A stretch of 64,000 bases of DNA from Xenoacremonium recifei (taxonomy: Eukaryota > Ascomycota > Sordariomycetes > Hypocreales > Nectriaceae), in the NCBI GenBank assembly GCA_012184525.1, contig WOFQ01000013.1:310001-374000 (forward strand), written 5' to 3'. The notes beneath the pieces are model-generated. The model was not told the origin of the DNA. It saw only the letters and a program-made list of their open reading frames with translations, and made no database searches. This document shows, piece after piece, positions 1 through 10,693 of this stretch; the stretch's first letter is position 1, and every line of letters starts with the position of its first letter. The position numbers and the translations under genes were made by a program.

Positions 1-3000
1 TCTCGGGAACGGGCGGGCGATTCACGACGAACAGCCAAGCGCGAGACAGCCAGAGTCGTGGCGCGGGAAGCCCCAGGACGGCTCCGGTTGGGCTGGCTTG
101 GTGTCTTGCGGAAGGGATCGACAGTGTCTCAAGGGAGAGGTCCTGAGAGCCAGTCGTCATTTCTGCGACGACGTTGCCTCTTGGTGCCTGTGCCTTGGAA
201 GTTAGTGAGCTAGCCAGACAGAGCTCTTTCGCGTGCGCCTGTGAAGTCAGCGGCTGCGGGCTCGAAGACTGTGTGGGTGGTGTGGGGAGGGGTTTGTTGA
301 TGTTGATTGCTCTGGTGGTCTATTGTTATTGTTTGCTACGAGTTTACAACTCAGCTATACGCTTCACGGGACTTTTGAATGGGGGCTTGGAGTCTATGGA
401 TATTCCTCACTGTCTCCCTTGATTTCGCGAGAAAGAGGAGACGACCGAGAAGCCACAAAGACGGGAGCAGGGGGGGCCAAGCTGCCAGAGCTCTCTCCCG
501 TCTGTTGAAGGATGCAATGGCACCTCACTGACATGGGCACCTGGGACTGGGCCGGGAGCCGGCGCCAGAGCCCAGATGCTGGGAACCGCCAACGGGGACT
601 GGCCGGGGGTTTGCCCCTGGCCCGGGCCAGGGTAGGGCAGGGCTCTGAGCTGGCCTTGCGGGCTGGGCTGGCAGTGCTTGGGCTGTTTCGAGGGCATCAT
701 CGGAAGGCGGTGGTCGGTCAATGGATGGGCCGCAGGGCTTCCAAGCTCAAGCTCAAGCTTCGTTGCAGGACAAATGGCTGACGAGGAACTTCCCTGGCCC
801 AGGTCGAGCCTCAGGGCCACGTTCGGGATTCAGGGAGAGACAGGGCGGGAGCTTGGGAGGAGGCTGGAAAGCCAGACTCGCCAGCGCAGTTCCCCACGTC
901 GGTCGGTGCTGGATCTCGTGGCTGACGGACGGTATTATAGTTGGGCTGGCAATAGTAGAGAATACCCAATTCGTAGACTGGGGGAATAAACTCGAGACAA
1001 GCAAACACAGTCACAAGCACAGTACAGAGGGGAAAAAGGACTCGAGCTGTCACAACAGGCCGGCTGCCATTCCGGGTCCCGGTGCCCATTGCGGTTTTGC
1101 GGTCAAAGGCCATGATGCCATGTACCCCGAGGCAGTAGAGTTAACCCTGGCAGTCCCAGAGCACGCCGCAGCAGAACCGCGTGGTGTGTCACCTCATCCG
1201 GAACGGGCGACTTGAGACTCGGGGCAAGTCTCTCTGTCTCGACCTCGTGAGCCTTGTCGTCTCTTGTTCGCTGTCACGGTCCGCCAGGCTCGTCGTCCCA
1301 GCCCAATCCCGGCTGGCGGGCTTTGCTGGCGAACAGTAGCTGTCCAAAGAGGCGGACAGCTTCCTCGTTGGTGCTTGTCCCTCACCCGCGTGCCCCCTTT
1401 CGTCCCATGCCGCTCCCCGATGCCCTCCCCGGTCCCCATTCCTCTTCCTCCACGTCAGAGAATCCGCGAGGCACGACGCATGCGCGTAGTCAAAGAACCC
1501 CTCTCGGAGACGTCGTGACAGACTGATTGTCAAGCCAGCCCAGCCCGCCGCCACGCCCCTCTTTCCATACCCCCTTGGCATCGGAGAAGCTTTGGCTGAC
1601 GGCCCATTGAAGAGACGGGAAGGGAGGAGGGGGGAGGGAAGACGGGGAAAGCAAACCTTGTCATGGCCGTACGAACATGAGACAGACATGTACTGCGCGG
1701 CCGTGGCATCACGCAGCGAGTGACCTTGCCGCAGACGGAGTACATAGTCTGGACGTATGTAGGTACAGGACTGTCTGTATGTAGGTACAACTTGCATGCC
1801 CCCTCGAGCAAGGGGCATCTGCGACTGCGCCCAATGGACGGCCACTCAACACGTGGACGGGCTGGCCAGAGAGCAAGTCGTCTCGAGTCACAGGCTGTCA
1901 GTACATGTACAGACAATACAAGCAAGTATTCCCTCAAATCCGGCAGTCCAATGGCGACCAGCTCATTGAGGTGCTGGATCCCATGACCTGGCCCAGGACC
2001 CTGCGAGAGGTGAAGAGTATAAGACTTTGTTATACCGCCTCCCTCGGGCCCCGTCTTTGGCCACATGAAGTCTGCGACCATGACCGAGGAGTTTGTGGCA
2101 GACAGTCTTCAATTCTCTTGACGATAATACTTGGTGCCTCTCTTGCGACTTACTCTACATCACCAGCATCAAACGACAAGATTAAAAAAAAAAAAAAGAG
2201 ACGACGGCGAAAACAAAAATTCAATCCAGGCTTATCCCTTTGGGGCCATTCATTATTTTTTTTTTCTTCGAGTCAGCCCGTTTGTTACCTCCGGCCGGGC
2301 TTACTCTTACTCGATCCTCCGGGCAAACAAACGCACTAGCAGCGGACCGACGAGACAGAACAAGACAGAATCAGAGACACGGGGAGCAATCGGACACCCG
2401 CGCAGAGACAGCCGGGGAAGACATTCCATTGCGTCCAACTCTCTCTTCTCTTCAACTTCATTCTCTTCTTTGGAGAGGACAACCTGAGGCTGCCAGGCCA
2501 GGCCAGCGACCCGACGACCCCACCTGATACTAGGTGGACAGGACTGTGTCAGTGGACTCCAGCAGTGGACTCACACTGGCTCCAGGCCCTCCACAGCCTA
2601 CCACCGCCGGGGCCTCAGCGACCAGGCATCCCAGTGACAGTGGGAAACCCCGCTAGAACGGAACGTCGACCCCACTGTCGCTTTTTTCCATCGCCATCCG
2701 CCATCCCACCCTGACTCTCTGACTCTCTCCATCCGCCGACCGGGGGGCCTTTCCCAGCTCGGCCCTAGCCAGCTCCAGTTCTGCTCTAGGCCAGGCCAGG
2801 CCAGCAACAAGCCCGTGCCGTTAGCGGGCTCCTCTGTTGTGCTCTCGCTCTCGGGCTCTCCCAGCCCAGCCAGCTAGCCCAAGCAAAGTCCCTCTTCCCA
2901 GTTGCCAGTGCTGGCAGGTACTTCCGCCTGACTTTTCTCCCCAGGGCAGGCGCACACCACCACCACCTCTGCTCCTTCCCTCGCCCGCCGCCGTCCTCCA

Positions 3001-3301
3001 CCCATCCACCAGTTCTGCTATATCTCCCCACAAGCCGAACGCCTTCCTTCTCTCTCTTCTTCCTTTTCCCTTCTTATTCCCCCCCCCTCCCCCCTTATAT
3101 CCCACACACATAAACATATCGAAGAAAGTCACGAGATTGCGCATTGGACGAGCTGCACACGGGGAACCGCATTCCACGACGCCCGTCGTTTGTAAACGAC
3201 ACCCGCGAAAACGGCAACCCGCGAAGCCGCCAACGCCCCAACGCCGGCGACGACAGCGACGACGATAACTACGGCACACACACAACGGCTCTTCACCCGC
3301 C
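1..3301 (+). promoter_or_regulatory. Upstream region and long ATG-free leader of the 3302 gene
   Basis: No coding region is supported here on either strand. The open frames are short, overlap one another in conflicting frames and match no family I know. From 2083 to 3301 the plus strand contains no ATG at all, while the same stretch has about sixteen CAT triplets (ATG on the other strand). Long pyrimidine tracts (about 2436-2470 and 3041-3100), an A13 run (2184-2196) and a T10 run (2256-2265) are visible. This looks like a long 5' leader with its promoter further left. The transcription start cannot be placed by eye, and a leader intron is not excluded. Confidence 0.55.
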
Positions 3302-5096
3302 ATGTCGCCCAATCTGAAGCCGCTGCTGCTGCCCAAGCTCGTCGAGGCTCGGGATCAGCGCAAGCGGTGGGAGGTACAGCAAGGAAGCCCCAGGACCGAG
3401 TGCGACCTCTCCTCCGTCTACTACACCACCAACTCCTCCTCGTCCGACATCACCTCGCCCGTCACGCCCACCTTCTCCGCCAAGGGCCACTTCCGCTTCT
3501 CGAGCTCAACCTCGTCCCTCGAGCTGCCGCCCCAGCTGCTGCAGGATAGCCAGGCCCAGAGCCCCGTCTCGCCCACCCAGCCATCGCACTCCAAGACCAC
3601 GGCAACCACCAAGCCTCTGCTGCCCGACGTGCAAGAGGAACCCATGGAGCCCGAGGACGATGATTCACTCGACCACTTCGGTCTTTACAGCTGTCTCTGT
3701 ACGTATTTGGTCCCTCTCCGTGTCCCAATGGTCACTAACATGCTTCGGCGCATTAGGCGACGAGCCCTGTGAACACCGCAACAGCTCAGAAGGAACCTTC
3801 TTCCACGGTAACATTGTGAGCGACTACGACATTGACTACTACGACCAAGGGTTTCTCAGTGACGGCGACGTCTCAATCGACTCGCGCTACAACAAGAAGA
3901 AGTCCACCTCTGGTACCGAGTCGCCTCTGGCTGGCATCACCTCGCGCATTGGCGCACGGATTCCTGGTGTGAGTCGGTGGAAGAGCATCAGTCGGAGTCG
4001 GCGCAACCCCATTCTCTCGCCCGGGACTGAGCTGAGCCTGGAGAGCGTCGTTCTCTCTGGTGCGCCCTCCAGCCGATCCTCGTCCATGTCCGCTCCCAGT
4101 CGCCAGCTCACCGGAACCACCGAACCCTCCGTGGCGCCGACACCTGCGCTGTCCTTTTACGAGAGCACCGAGAGCGTCAACCGCATTCCTGCGCCCATTG
4201 ACATCGAGCTGGCCAACGGCGAGCGTCAGCGAAGCGTGGAGCGGGATCGCGAACTGGCTACCACGCCCCTACTGCCGCCTCTCATGACGACTGGCCTGAG
4301 CAAGCCTCCGGCAGAATCGCCTCTGCAGTCACCTTCGGTCGCACCCTCGTCCGCTGCCACAGAGCTTCACTCGCCACCGCCGTCCATCGTCTCGTTCCCG
4401 CGACCTTCGCTGAGCACGAAGCCGTCCATCTCGTCCTTCCGGTTCGGGCCCAACAGCCCCGACCTCCCGCTGCCCCTGCCTGCCATCATCCAGGAGCAGG
4501 ACGAATGGTCTGACGCTCTGGGCCACGCCAACTTCACCATTACCCCGCTGCCTTACCAGCCCGAGACGGTGACCCTGGAGGCGCTCCGTCAGATTCGCAC
4601 AGACTGGGATGCGGCGCGGTGCAACTACACCAAGCACCTGGTCCGCACGGGCGAGAACTATGGGCAGACGAGCAAGATCTACGCCCTGACCGAGTTGAAG
4701 TGGGCGGCGACGGAGAAGCGATGGCGTGCATACCACGACGAGCTCATGGAGCAGATCGTGGCGACCTCCCAGTCAGCTCCTCCGTCCACGACAGGTTCCC
4801 GGAACCGCAGCCGTCCCCGCGGACGTGGGCGATCGGCCAGTGGCAGCGCGGCATTCCTGGGACGGCCCCCGACCGACGACGTCTTCGCTGGCATGCAATG
4901 GAGGCGGCTGGAGGATGGCCTGCCCAGCGCCATCCCGCGCATGCTGGACGCGGGGGGCAAGTTCCCGGCCCGCGGCGACGAGGACATTGTGGGACCGATG
5001 CAACGGGACGAGGTCATGGTGCGAGCCCAGAGCGAAGAACGCAAGGGCGATCGATTCTGGAAGACCCTGGCCGGCAAGGTCGGTTTCCGGAGGTGA
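3302..5096 (+). CDS. Ser/Pro-rich protein of unknown function, 578 aa, two exons
   Basis: The start is ATG at 3302 in a good context (ccgccATGtc) after a long leader with no ATG. One intron, 3699-3756 (GTACGT...TTAG), joins exon 1 to exon 2 in frame, giving about 578 residues with the stop at 5094-5096. The first two thirds are low complexity, rich in Ser, Pro and Thr, with an acidic patch (EEPMEPEDDD) just before the splice and a following DYDIDYYDQGF stretch. The only segment that looks folded is near residues 420-490, with many Trp, Tyr and charged residues (QIRTDWDAARCNYTKH, ELKWAATEKRWRAYHDELM), probably helical. The C-terminus is basic (KTLAGKVGFRR). I see no signal peptide or membrane segment. 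The function is not recognised; a regulatory or scaffold protein is possible but is a guess. Confidence 0.85.
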
Positions 5097-5603
5097 TGCC
5101 CACAAGGAGACCACGGACGAAAGTACACGACAATAGACATTGACGACTTTGAGACGAGTTCAACGAACTAGACTCCAGCGACACAACCACGTGGAAGTGG
5201 TTTGGTTTTCTCTTGCTTTTTTTTTTTATTCTTTATTTGTCATTTTTTATCATCTCAGAGATACCCCGACTCATGTCACTCCTTTCATATCTTTACACAA
5301 ACATAACCCCTAGCCTCCACGGCATCACACCCCTGGTACAGCAGAGTTTTGCTACTGGGTTTGGTCTGGTCATCGGACACAGCACCATTTTTAAAGTTTA
5401 TTGTTTAGACTTGTAGATATCTTTTTGTCACAAAAGCTTGGATGGAGGGAAAGAGGCGTTGAAGCAAAGGATCTTCATATTTTCTGAAGCGTTCGAATCA
5501 ACTCAAGTTTACTAGACTCTGGGAAGGGCGGGGAAAACGGGATACGGAATGGAGTTGAATTGCACATTTGATCTTCCAATTCTTGTTGGAGGGTGGTACT
5601 GAG

Positions 5604-5618
5604 CACACACACACACAC
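5604..5618. repeat. CA microsatellite
   Basis: Seven CA units, continuing as imperfect CA-rich sequence to about 5645. It lies downstream of the Ser/Pro-rich gene. Confidence 0.9.
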
Positions 5619-7425
5619 GCGCACACAACAGACACACGGACACAGAAGCACAAGGAGGACGACACACAGACAGAGCGGACCACAGCAAACACGTATCATA
5701 CGTGCATGGACACGGGTGCATACATAGGCGAGCGGGGGAGTTGGGTGATTGGCTGGGATACCTGCTTGACAAGTTGGGTACAGCAGGACAAGGAGGAAAA
5801 CGGGGGGCGGGGAGGAAGAGTGCGGTGTTGTACTGTGTATCATGACACTGCTGTACTGGTCATGTTCATGCGCTGCAATGGTCCTCGTTGTTTTGCGATA
5901 TTACTCCAGAAAACAGGGCGGCGGAGGAGGGGGAATGAAAAGACCTTGGCTGTGTGGTGTCTGTATCACCAGCTCTCCGGCCTTGAGCACTTTTCCAGGC
6001 TCAAGGTGTCGAGGAGGAGGATTGTCTGCCTCTGGATTTGTCTCAGACAGGACAGAGATGGCAGGCAACGAAAAGGAGAAATTTAAAAAATCTTCAAAGT
6101 AAAAAAAGAAAATTTAAAATTCACATCAACGTCTGCTGCTTCGTGATTGATTGCCTTTGTCGAGTAGCTTCTATTCTTGTCGGTGACACGCGACTCCCCC
6201 GCCAAGCAGGGCGGTTTAGACGAAGCGAAGGGGTTGCAGCAACTCCAAGCGAGAATGTCAAACACGCTAGGCTACGTACCTACATTCTGTCATCCCACAC
6301 CACTTCGCTGGCAGGACGGGCTAGGAGGAGGCCAACTGTGACGGATGGGTGGGTGGTACACGGATGGAGGGGGCGGTTTGAGAAGATGCGGGTAGCCGAG
6401 GGAGGTGGCACGGAGGGGGATTTGATGGGCAGGGATTCGATGGAGAGGAGGGCGATTCCACGTCGGTGAGGAGGAGGAGCATTGGCATTGGTTCTGGATG
6501 TCTGATACAGTTTGATGGTGTTGGAGGTGCAGCAGAGGGGTTCGGAAGGATGATATACGAGGTCGCACGGGCTGCACATGTTCGGCGTTGTATGGCTGGA
6601 TGCGAGTGCGAAACCTGTCATCCGGTTCGGCGATCGGGACTGAGCTTGAGTCTCAGGGTTCCGAGGAGTGTTGGACGGCAGCAGCTCCGGAAGACGGCCC
6701 CACTCCCGGGGGATGGCGGGGCAGCTGCCGGTCGCCGCTCCGGATGGTCGGCACGTGGCCGGAGGACGGTGGTCGGGATATTGTTTGTGTGGAGATGCGG
6801 GCGATCATTGCTGCAGTGTGTGGACTGGACGATCGATCCGGGTGAAGATCATGCTTGATTGAATCATTCGAATGATCTGCGCCAGGGAGACAGCCGGATG
6901 GATGCATTATCACAAGCAGAACATTCGGGACGAGACCATGCTGTGTGTGGTGGCCGGCAAGGTCAAGCGACCCAGATGACCTGTCAGCTCCAGCCTCCAG
7001 CAGCAGGATTCCACACCTGGAATAGCATCACCGAAAACAATGGGCTGGTCCAGAGCCTCAGCTGGAACCGGTTTCTGGCCCAGACCCAGTCCCACCATTG
7101 ACCTCCCAGTGACGTTGACGATGTCCTTCACTGCAAGACGCTGCCCCGAAACGGGAATGCCAGCCCACAGATCTGTTTTGACGCTGGGCAAATTAGGAGC
7201 AAGTCCGTCCGCGCTTAGTTGCTTCTATGCTCCGTATATGTGCAAAAGCCATCGACCGTTTATCGTCGACGACGTTGCGCGGCTGAGGAGGATGACGTCA
7301 TGCCATCGCGATGCCGTTTCCAAAACGGCGATGGATCGGGAGCTTGACATCAGCGGCTACGGGAAGCCAGGGCAGGCAGCGTCAAAGAAGGGAAGGAAGG
7401 AGGGTTGGAGGTATAAGTGAGACGA

Positions 7426-7433
7426 TATAAATG
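7426..7433 (+). promoter_or_regulatory. TATA box of the DUF3292 gene
   Basis: TATAAATG lies about 103 bp before the chosen ATG at 7536. The ATG at the end of this motif (7431) opens the longer frame but sits inside the TATA box, so it is unlikely to be the real start. That decides in favour of 7536. Confidence 0.5.
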
Positions 7434-7535
7434 GGATTTTCCCAGCCCGGGATCTTAAATGCAACCATAAGCTGTAACCCTCTCCGGGAGCTTTCCGTAC
7501 CATACAAACCCTCAACACCAAAACCAGCATCCATC

Positions 7536-9636
7536 ATGGCCTCCGGCACGGAACACCCCGGCGCCGGCAGCGAACCCGAGCTCATCGAAGCTCACACGCC
7601 GGAAACTCCCACCGCCAGCCACGCCCTCGCCTCCTCCGCCGTCGACTCGGCATCTCCCAAGGAAAAGGGCGCCGCGCAGATCGACCACGGCGACGTCGAG
7701 GTGCGCGACCTGGGCTGGAACGAGGACAACAAGACGCAGGATGTGCCGCGGCCGCTGGTGGGCGGGCTGCCGAACGAGGAGCTGTGGACGCTGGTGAGGC
7801 GGTTTAATCAGCAGGTGTTCTATGTGAGGCGCATTGAGGAGCCGCCGTTGGCGGAGCTGGATATGAATATTGCGGATGAGGAGGAGTTTTCGCCGGAGAA
7901 GCTGCGCGCGCAGTTGGAGAGGTTGTATATGGTTGTGATTGTCAGTCTGTTTGCGTTCTGGAAGCATATCGTGCGGCTGCGTTCGTGGCGCGAAGCTCCC
8001 CGGACGGCGACGTTTCTCGGCGTGTATGCGCTGGCATGGCTGCTGGACTTGCTGGTGCCAACACTCGTGGGTTTTCTGCTGGTTCTGATCCTGGTTCCGC
8101 GTGCGCGAGCCGTGTGTTTCCCGCCCGCTCCCCCGAGTCTCATCGACTCGAAGACAGGCGGAGTGCAGACACCCGCCGCTGGTGTCCTGGCAAGCGATGA
8201 TTCTGTCACTGGCGCGCCGGAGAAGCACAAGGGCGAGGCCGTGGAGCAGGAGGCGCACAGCTTCGTCAACAGCATCTCATCGGTATGTTCAGGAGTAAGG
8301 GGCCTCTGCTGCACAGTAGTCTCCCCGTGCGTGTTCAACAGAACTGACTGTGTGTCTCTAGCTGGTCGTGAGCACCGCCGCTGGCAAACATCCCCAAACA
8401 GACCCTGATCCCGACAGCGCGGCGCCAGATCCCACGCAGATGACCGAGGACGTTGCCAACGCGCGCGACAAGACCATCGGCCAGGACCCCTCGCATGAAC
8501 ACGACCGCACCAAAGCCCCCGTGTCGGCCGCCGTCTGGGACAAGGCGCGGCCGGTGATGCACATGATGGGCGACTTTGTCGACACGTGGGAGCGCTTCGG
8601 CAACGCGCTGAGCCCGACGCCGCCATTTCCGCAGCAGCGCCCGCGACTTACTCTCGCGGCGATCCTGGTGCCCATGCTGTTGGCTGGCTGGTTTACGAGT
8701 GCGTACATGGTGATGAAGGGCGTGGGCTTCGGCGTGGGCTTTGGGTTCTTTGGCGATCCGGTTATTAGCCCGGCGCTGGCGTTTGTGAATCGCACGTATC
8801 CGAAGTGGCAGCGGTATATCGAGCTGCGGAATACGGTGCTCAAGGGTGTGCCGACGAATGCGCAGCTGGCTATTACGCTGTTGCGTATTGGCGAGCGGAA
8901 TAAGGCGCCGTTGCCTCCTCCGCCGTCGTCTGATGTGCCACCCCCTAAGGAGCCGCATGCCACTGCTGGACAGGATCTGGAACACCTGGGTAAGTATCTT
9001 GAGTATAGTCAACAAGACACAAGATCACAGCTAACACTCTCAGAAGGAGCCACAGATGAGGAGATCCAAGACGCTGTACAGCCTGATCCAGAGCCCTCTG
9101 ATGACGAAGACTCTAAAGATGACCTCCCTCCCAAGCACAAGAAATCCCACCGCATCATGAACCTCCTCCGCGGCACCGCCAAAGGCACCGTCAGCACCGC
9201 CCTCGCCGCCGACAAAGCCAAAGCCGCCGCCGGCGCCTCCCGCGCCAAAAACCGCCTCGGCGTTGTCAAAGGCTCAACTCCTCATCCCTCCACCGGGCCC
9301 GTATCCTTCCCTGCGCGCTACCGTGGCAAAAAGGGGCACGCGTACATCACCGCCACGGCCACAACCCCCGCGGTGTCCTGGACGAGCAGCATCGAGGACG
9401 ACGTGGATCCGGCGTGGACGGTGGCGGTGGAGGATGTGCGGGAGGTGCGCAAGGTGGGTGGGCTGGGGTGGAAGAGTAAGATTCTTGTTGGGTGGGCGAT
9501 GGGGAGGGAGATTGTGGATGGGGTGGTGGTGAGGACGGGGGATGGAAGGGAGTTGCATTTGACGGCGGTGGTGATGCGGGATGAGTTGTTTAATCGGTTG
9601 ATTACTATGGGGACGCAGATGTGGGAGATGTGGTAG
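7536..9636 (+). CDS. DUF3292-type membrane-associated protein, 655 aa, three exons
   Basis: The start at 7536 (ccatcATGgcc) is preferred over 7431, which falls in the TATA box. The introns are 8283-8361 (GTATGT...CTAG) and 8990-9043 (GTAAGT...GCTAAC...CAG). The second is 54 bp, a multiple of three, and can be misread as coding. The product is about 655 residues. It has an acidic polar N-terminus, then a conserved-looking block (NEELWTLVRRFNQQVFYVRR), a long hydrophobic segment near residues 165-190 (LAWLLDLLVPTLVGFLLVLI) and a second one near 350-390 with Gly-rich FGVGFGFFGDPVI. The C-terminal third is a basic/Ala linker followed by a compact domain that ends in TMGTQMWEMW. Length and layout resemble the fungal DUF3292 family, whose function is unknown; I recall this family rather than having searched for it. 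It is probably a peripheral or integral endomembrane protein. Confidence 0.8.
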
Positions 9637-9706
9637 GGGGGGATGTATCAAAAGGAAGTATGATAACGAGACGAGTTGTGAACTGTGTTTTGTTCTATTG
9701 TAATCT

Positions 9707-9796
9707 GATAGTCCCTGGTGATAGCTCTGAGTGATCCTCACCCCCTTTCAAGTACCGATAGTCCCTGGTAATCATGAGTGTTCCTCACCCCCTTTC
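9707..9796. repeat. Imperfect two-copy tandem repeat, about 43 bp unit
   Basis: Copy 1 (9707-9749) and copy 2 (9757-9796) share GATAGTCCCTGGT, GAGTG and TCCTCACCCCCTTTC with a 3-bp length difference, separated by a 7-bp spacer. The repeat lies between the convergent 3' ends of the DUF3292 gene and the Arg/Asp-rich gene, so it may sit in either 3' UTR. Confidence 0.75.
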
Positions 9797-9868
9797 CAGC
9801 GCTGTTGTTTGTACATCCCTTGCTGTCCATATCCTTCAAGTTGGATCTCATTGATTTGAGACTCCCCC

Positions 9869-10663
9869 TTAGTCGGAATCGGTAGCCATGGTCTCCCATC
9901 CTTCTTCTTCAGCCGAACCGTAGGATGACCCCAATCCTGCTCCTCCCCCAATTCCAACAGAGGAGGTCTCTGAGAGATTGATCAAGGAATTTGCAGGGTC
10001 GGCCATCTCCCTCATTCTTGCTCGCTCTTCATCGACCTTTTGATCCCTCTCTCGGTCCCGCTCTTCGTCTCTCTTCAGGTCCCTCTTTCGGTCTCTTTCT
10101 TCGTCCCTCTTTCGGTCTCTCACTGCATCTCTCTCTCGATCCCGTTCTTCGTCCCTCTTCAGGTCTCTCTCTCGATCCCTCTGCTCATCTCTCTTCTTGT
10201 CCCTTTCTTGGTCCCTCGTCCTGTCTCTCACCTTGTTTCTGTTCTCTCTGCGCTCCCGGTCTGCCTTCCAGGACTCGAATGCAACGTCACCCTTTTTGTT
10301 GCGCTCCCACATTAGCCGTCGCTCTTCCACGGTTGCCTCTAGGTCTTTTAATGCCTTCAGATCCTTCTCCTGCTTAACGGAGCCATATGCCCATGCTTTG
10401 CTGAATTTCCTTTCACTGATCGAGAAGAACCCGGCCAAAGTATTCCATTTCGGAACACCATTAAAAAAACTATCAATCATGATGTAGTCGAGCAAGCAAT
10501 AGCTAGGCATTTTGATTCCTGTGCTGCGTCGTGTGTTTAGCTCTGCCGAGTCAATTCCAGCGACGGGAATTGTCCTGGGCAGAACCATCGTGCTCGACGC
10601 GTTGGCCTTTGTAGCAAGCCTCTTGGAACTTGTGCTAACCTCAAAGATTCGGAGGTCAGTCAT
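9869..10663 (-). CDS. Arg/Asp/Glu-repeat protein, 264 aa, possibly the C-terminal part of an F-box protein
   Basis: This is an uninterrupted frame from ATG at 10663 to TAA at 9869-9871. Residues 1-140 look like a normal fold (CLLDYIMIDSFFNGVPKWN, then a helical KDLEATVEERRLMWERNKKG). Residues about 143-230 are a run of RDRERD/KRDEERD-type units with almost only Arg, Asp, Glu and Lys, and are likely a long charged helix or a disordered RD-type domain. The last 35 residues are Gly/Ser-rich and acidic. The start lies only 30 bp after the stop of the F-box gene on the same strand, with no room for a separate promoter. An in-frame TAG immediately before CAG-CGG-ATC-ATG could equally be a splice acceptor. 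I do not recognise a specific function; an F-box C-terminal extension is the main alternative. Confidence 0.6.
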   Translation of the reverse strand: MTDLRIFEVSTSSKRLATKANASSTMVLPRTIPVAGIDSAELNTRRSTGIKMPSYCLLDYIMIDSFFNGVPKWNTLAGFFSISERKFSKAWAYGSVKQEKDLKALKDLEATVEERRLMWERNKKGDVAFESWKADRERRENRNKVRDRTRDQERDKKRDEQRDRERDLKRDEERDRERDAVRDRKRDEERDRKRDLKRDEERDRERDQKVDEERARMREMADPANSLINLSETSSVGIGGGAGLGSSYGSAEEEGWETMATDSD

Positions 10664-10693
10664 GATCCGCTGCTAGTGAGTCAAAAGAGCATC

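Larger units (their letters stand above)
5097..7535. other. Gene-free stretch with CA microsatellite, palindrome and promoter of the 7536 gene
   Basis: This follows the 3302 gene and leads into the DUF3292 gene. It holds a T-rich probable 3' UTR (5210-5260), a CA run (5604-5618, extending loosely to about 5645) and a perfect 14-bp palindrome ATCATTCGAATGAT (6863-6876). A TATA-like TATAAATG lies at 7426-7433. I find no convincing coding sequence; the open frames inside are short and mutually exclusive. Confidence 0.6.

Noticed and set aside
407..820. Minus-strand open frame of 137 residues
   Set aside because: Low-complexity Pro/Ser/Gly composition, overlaps other equally long frames, no domain or promoter.
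7431..7535. Upstream start of the DUF3292 gene
   Set aside because: The ATG lies inside a TATA-like element, and the next in-frame ATG has a better context.
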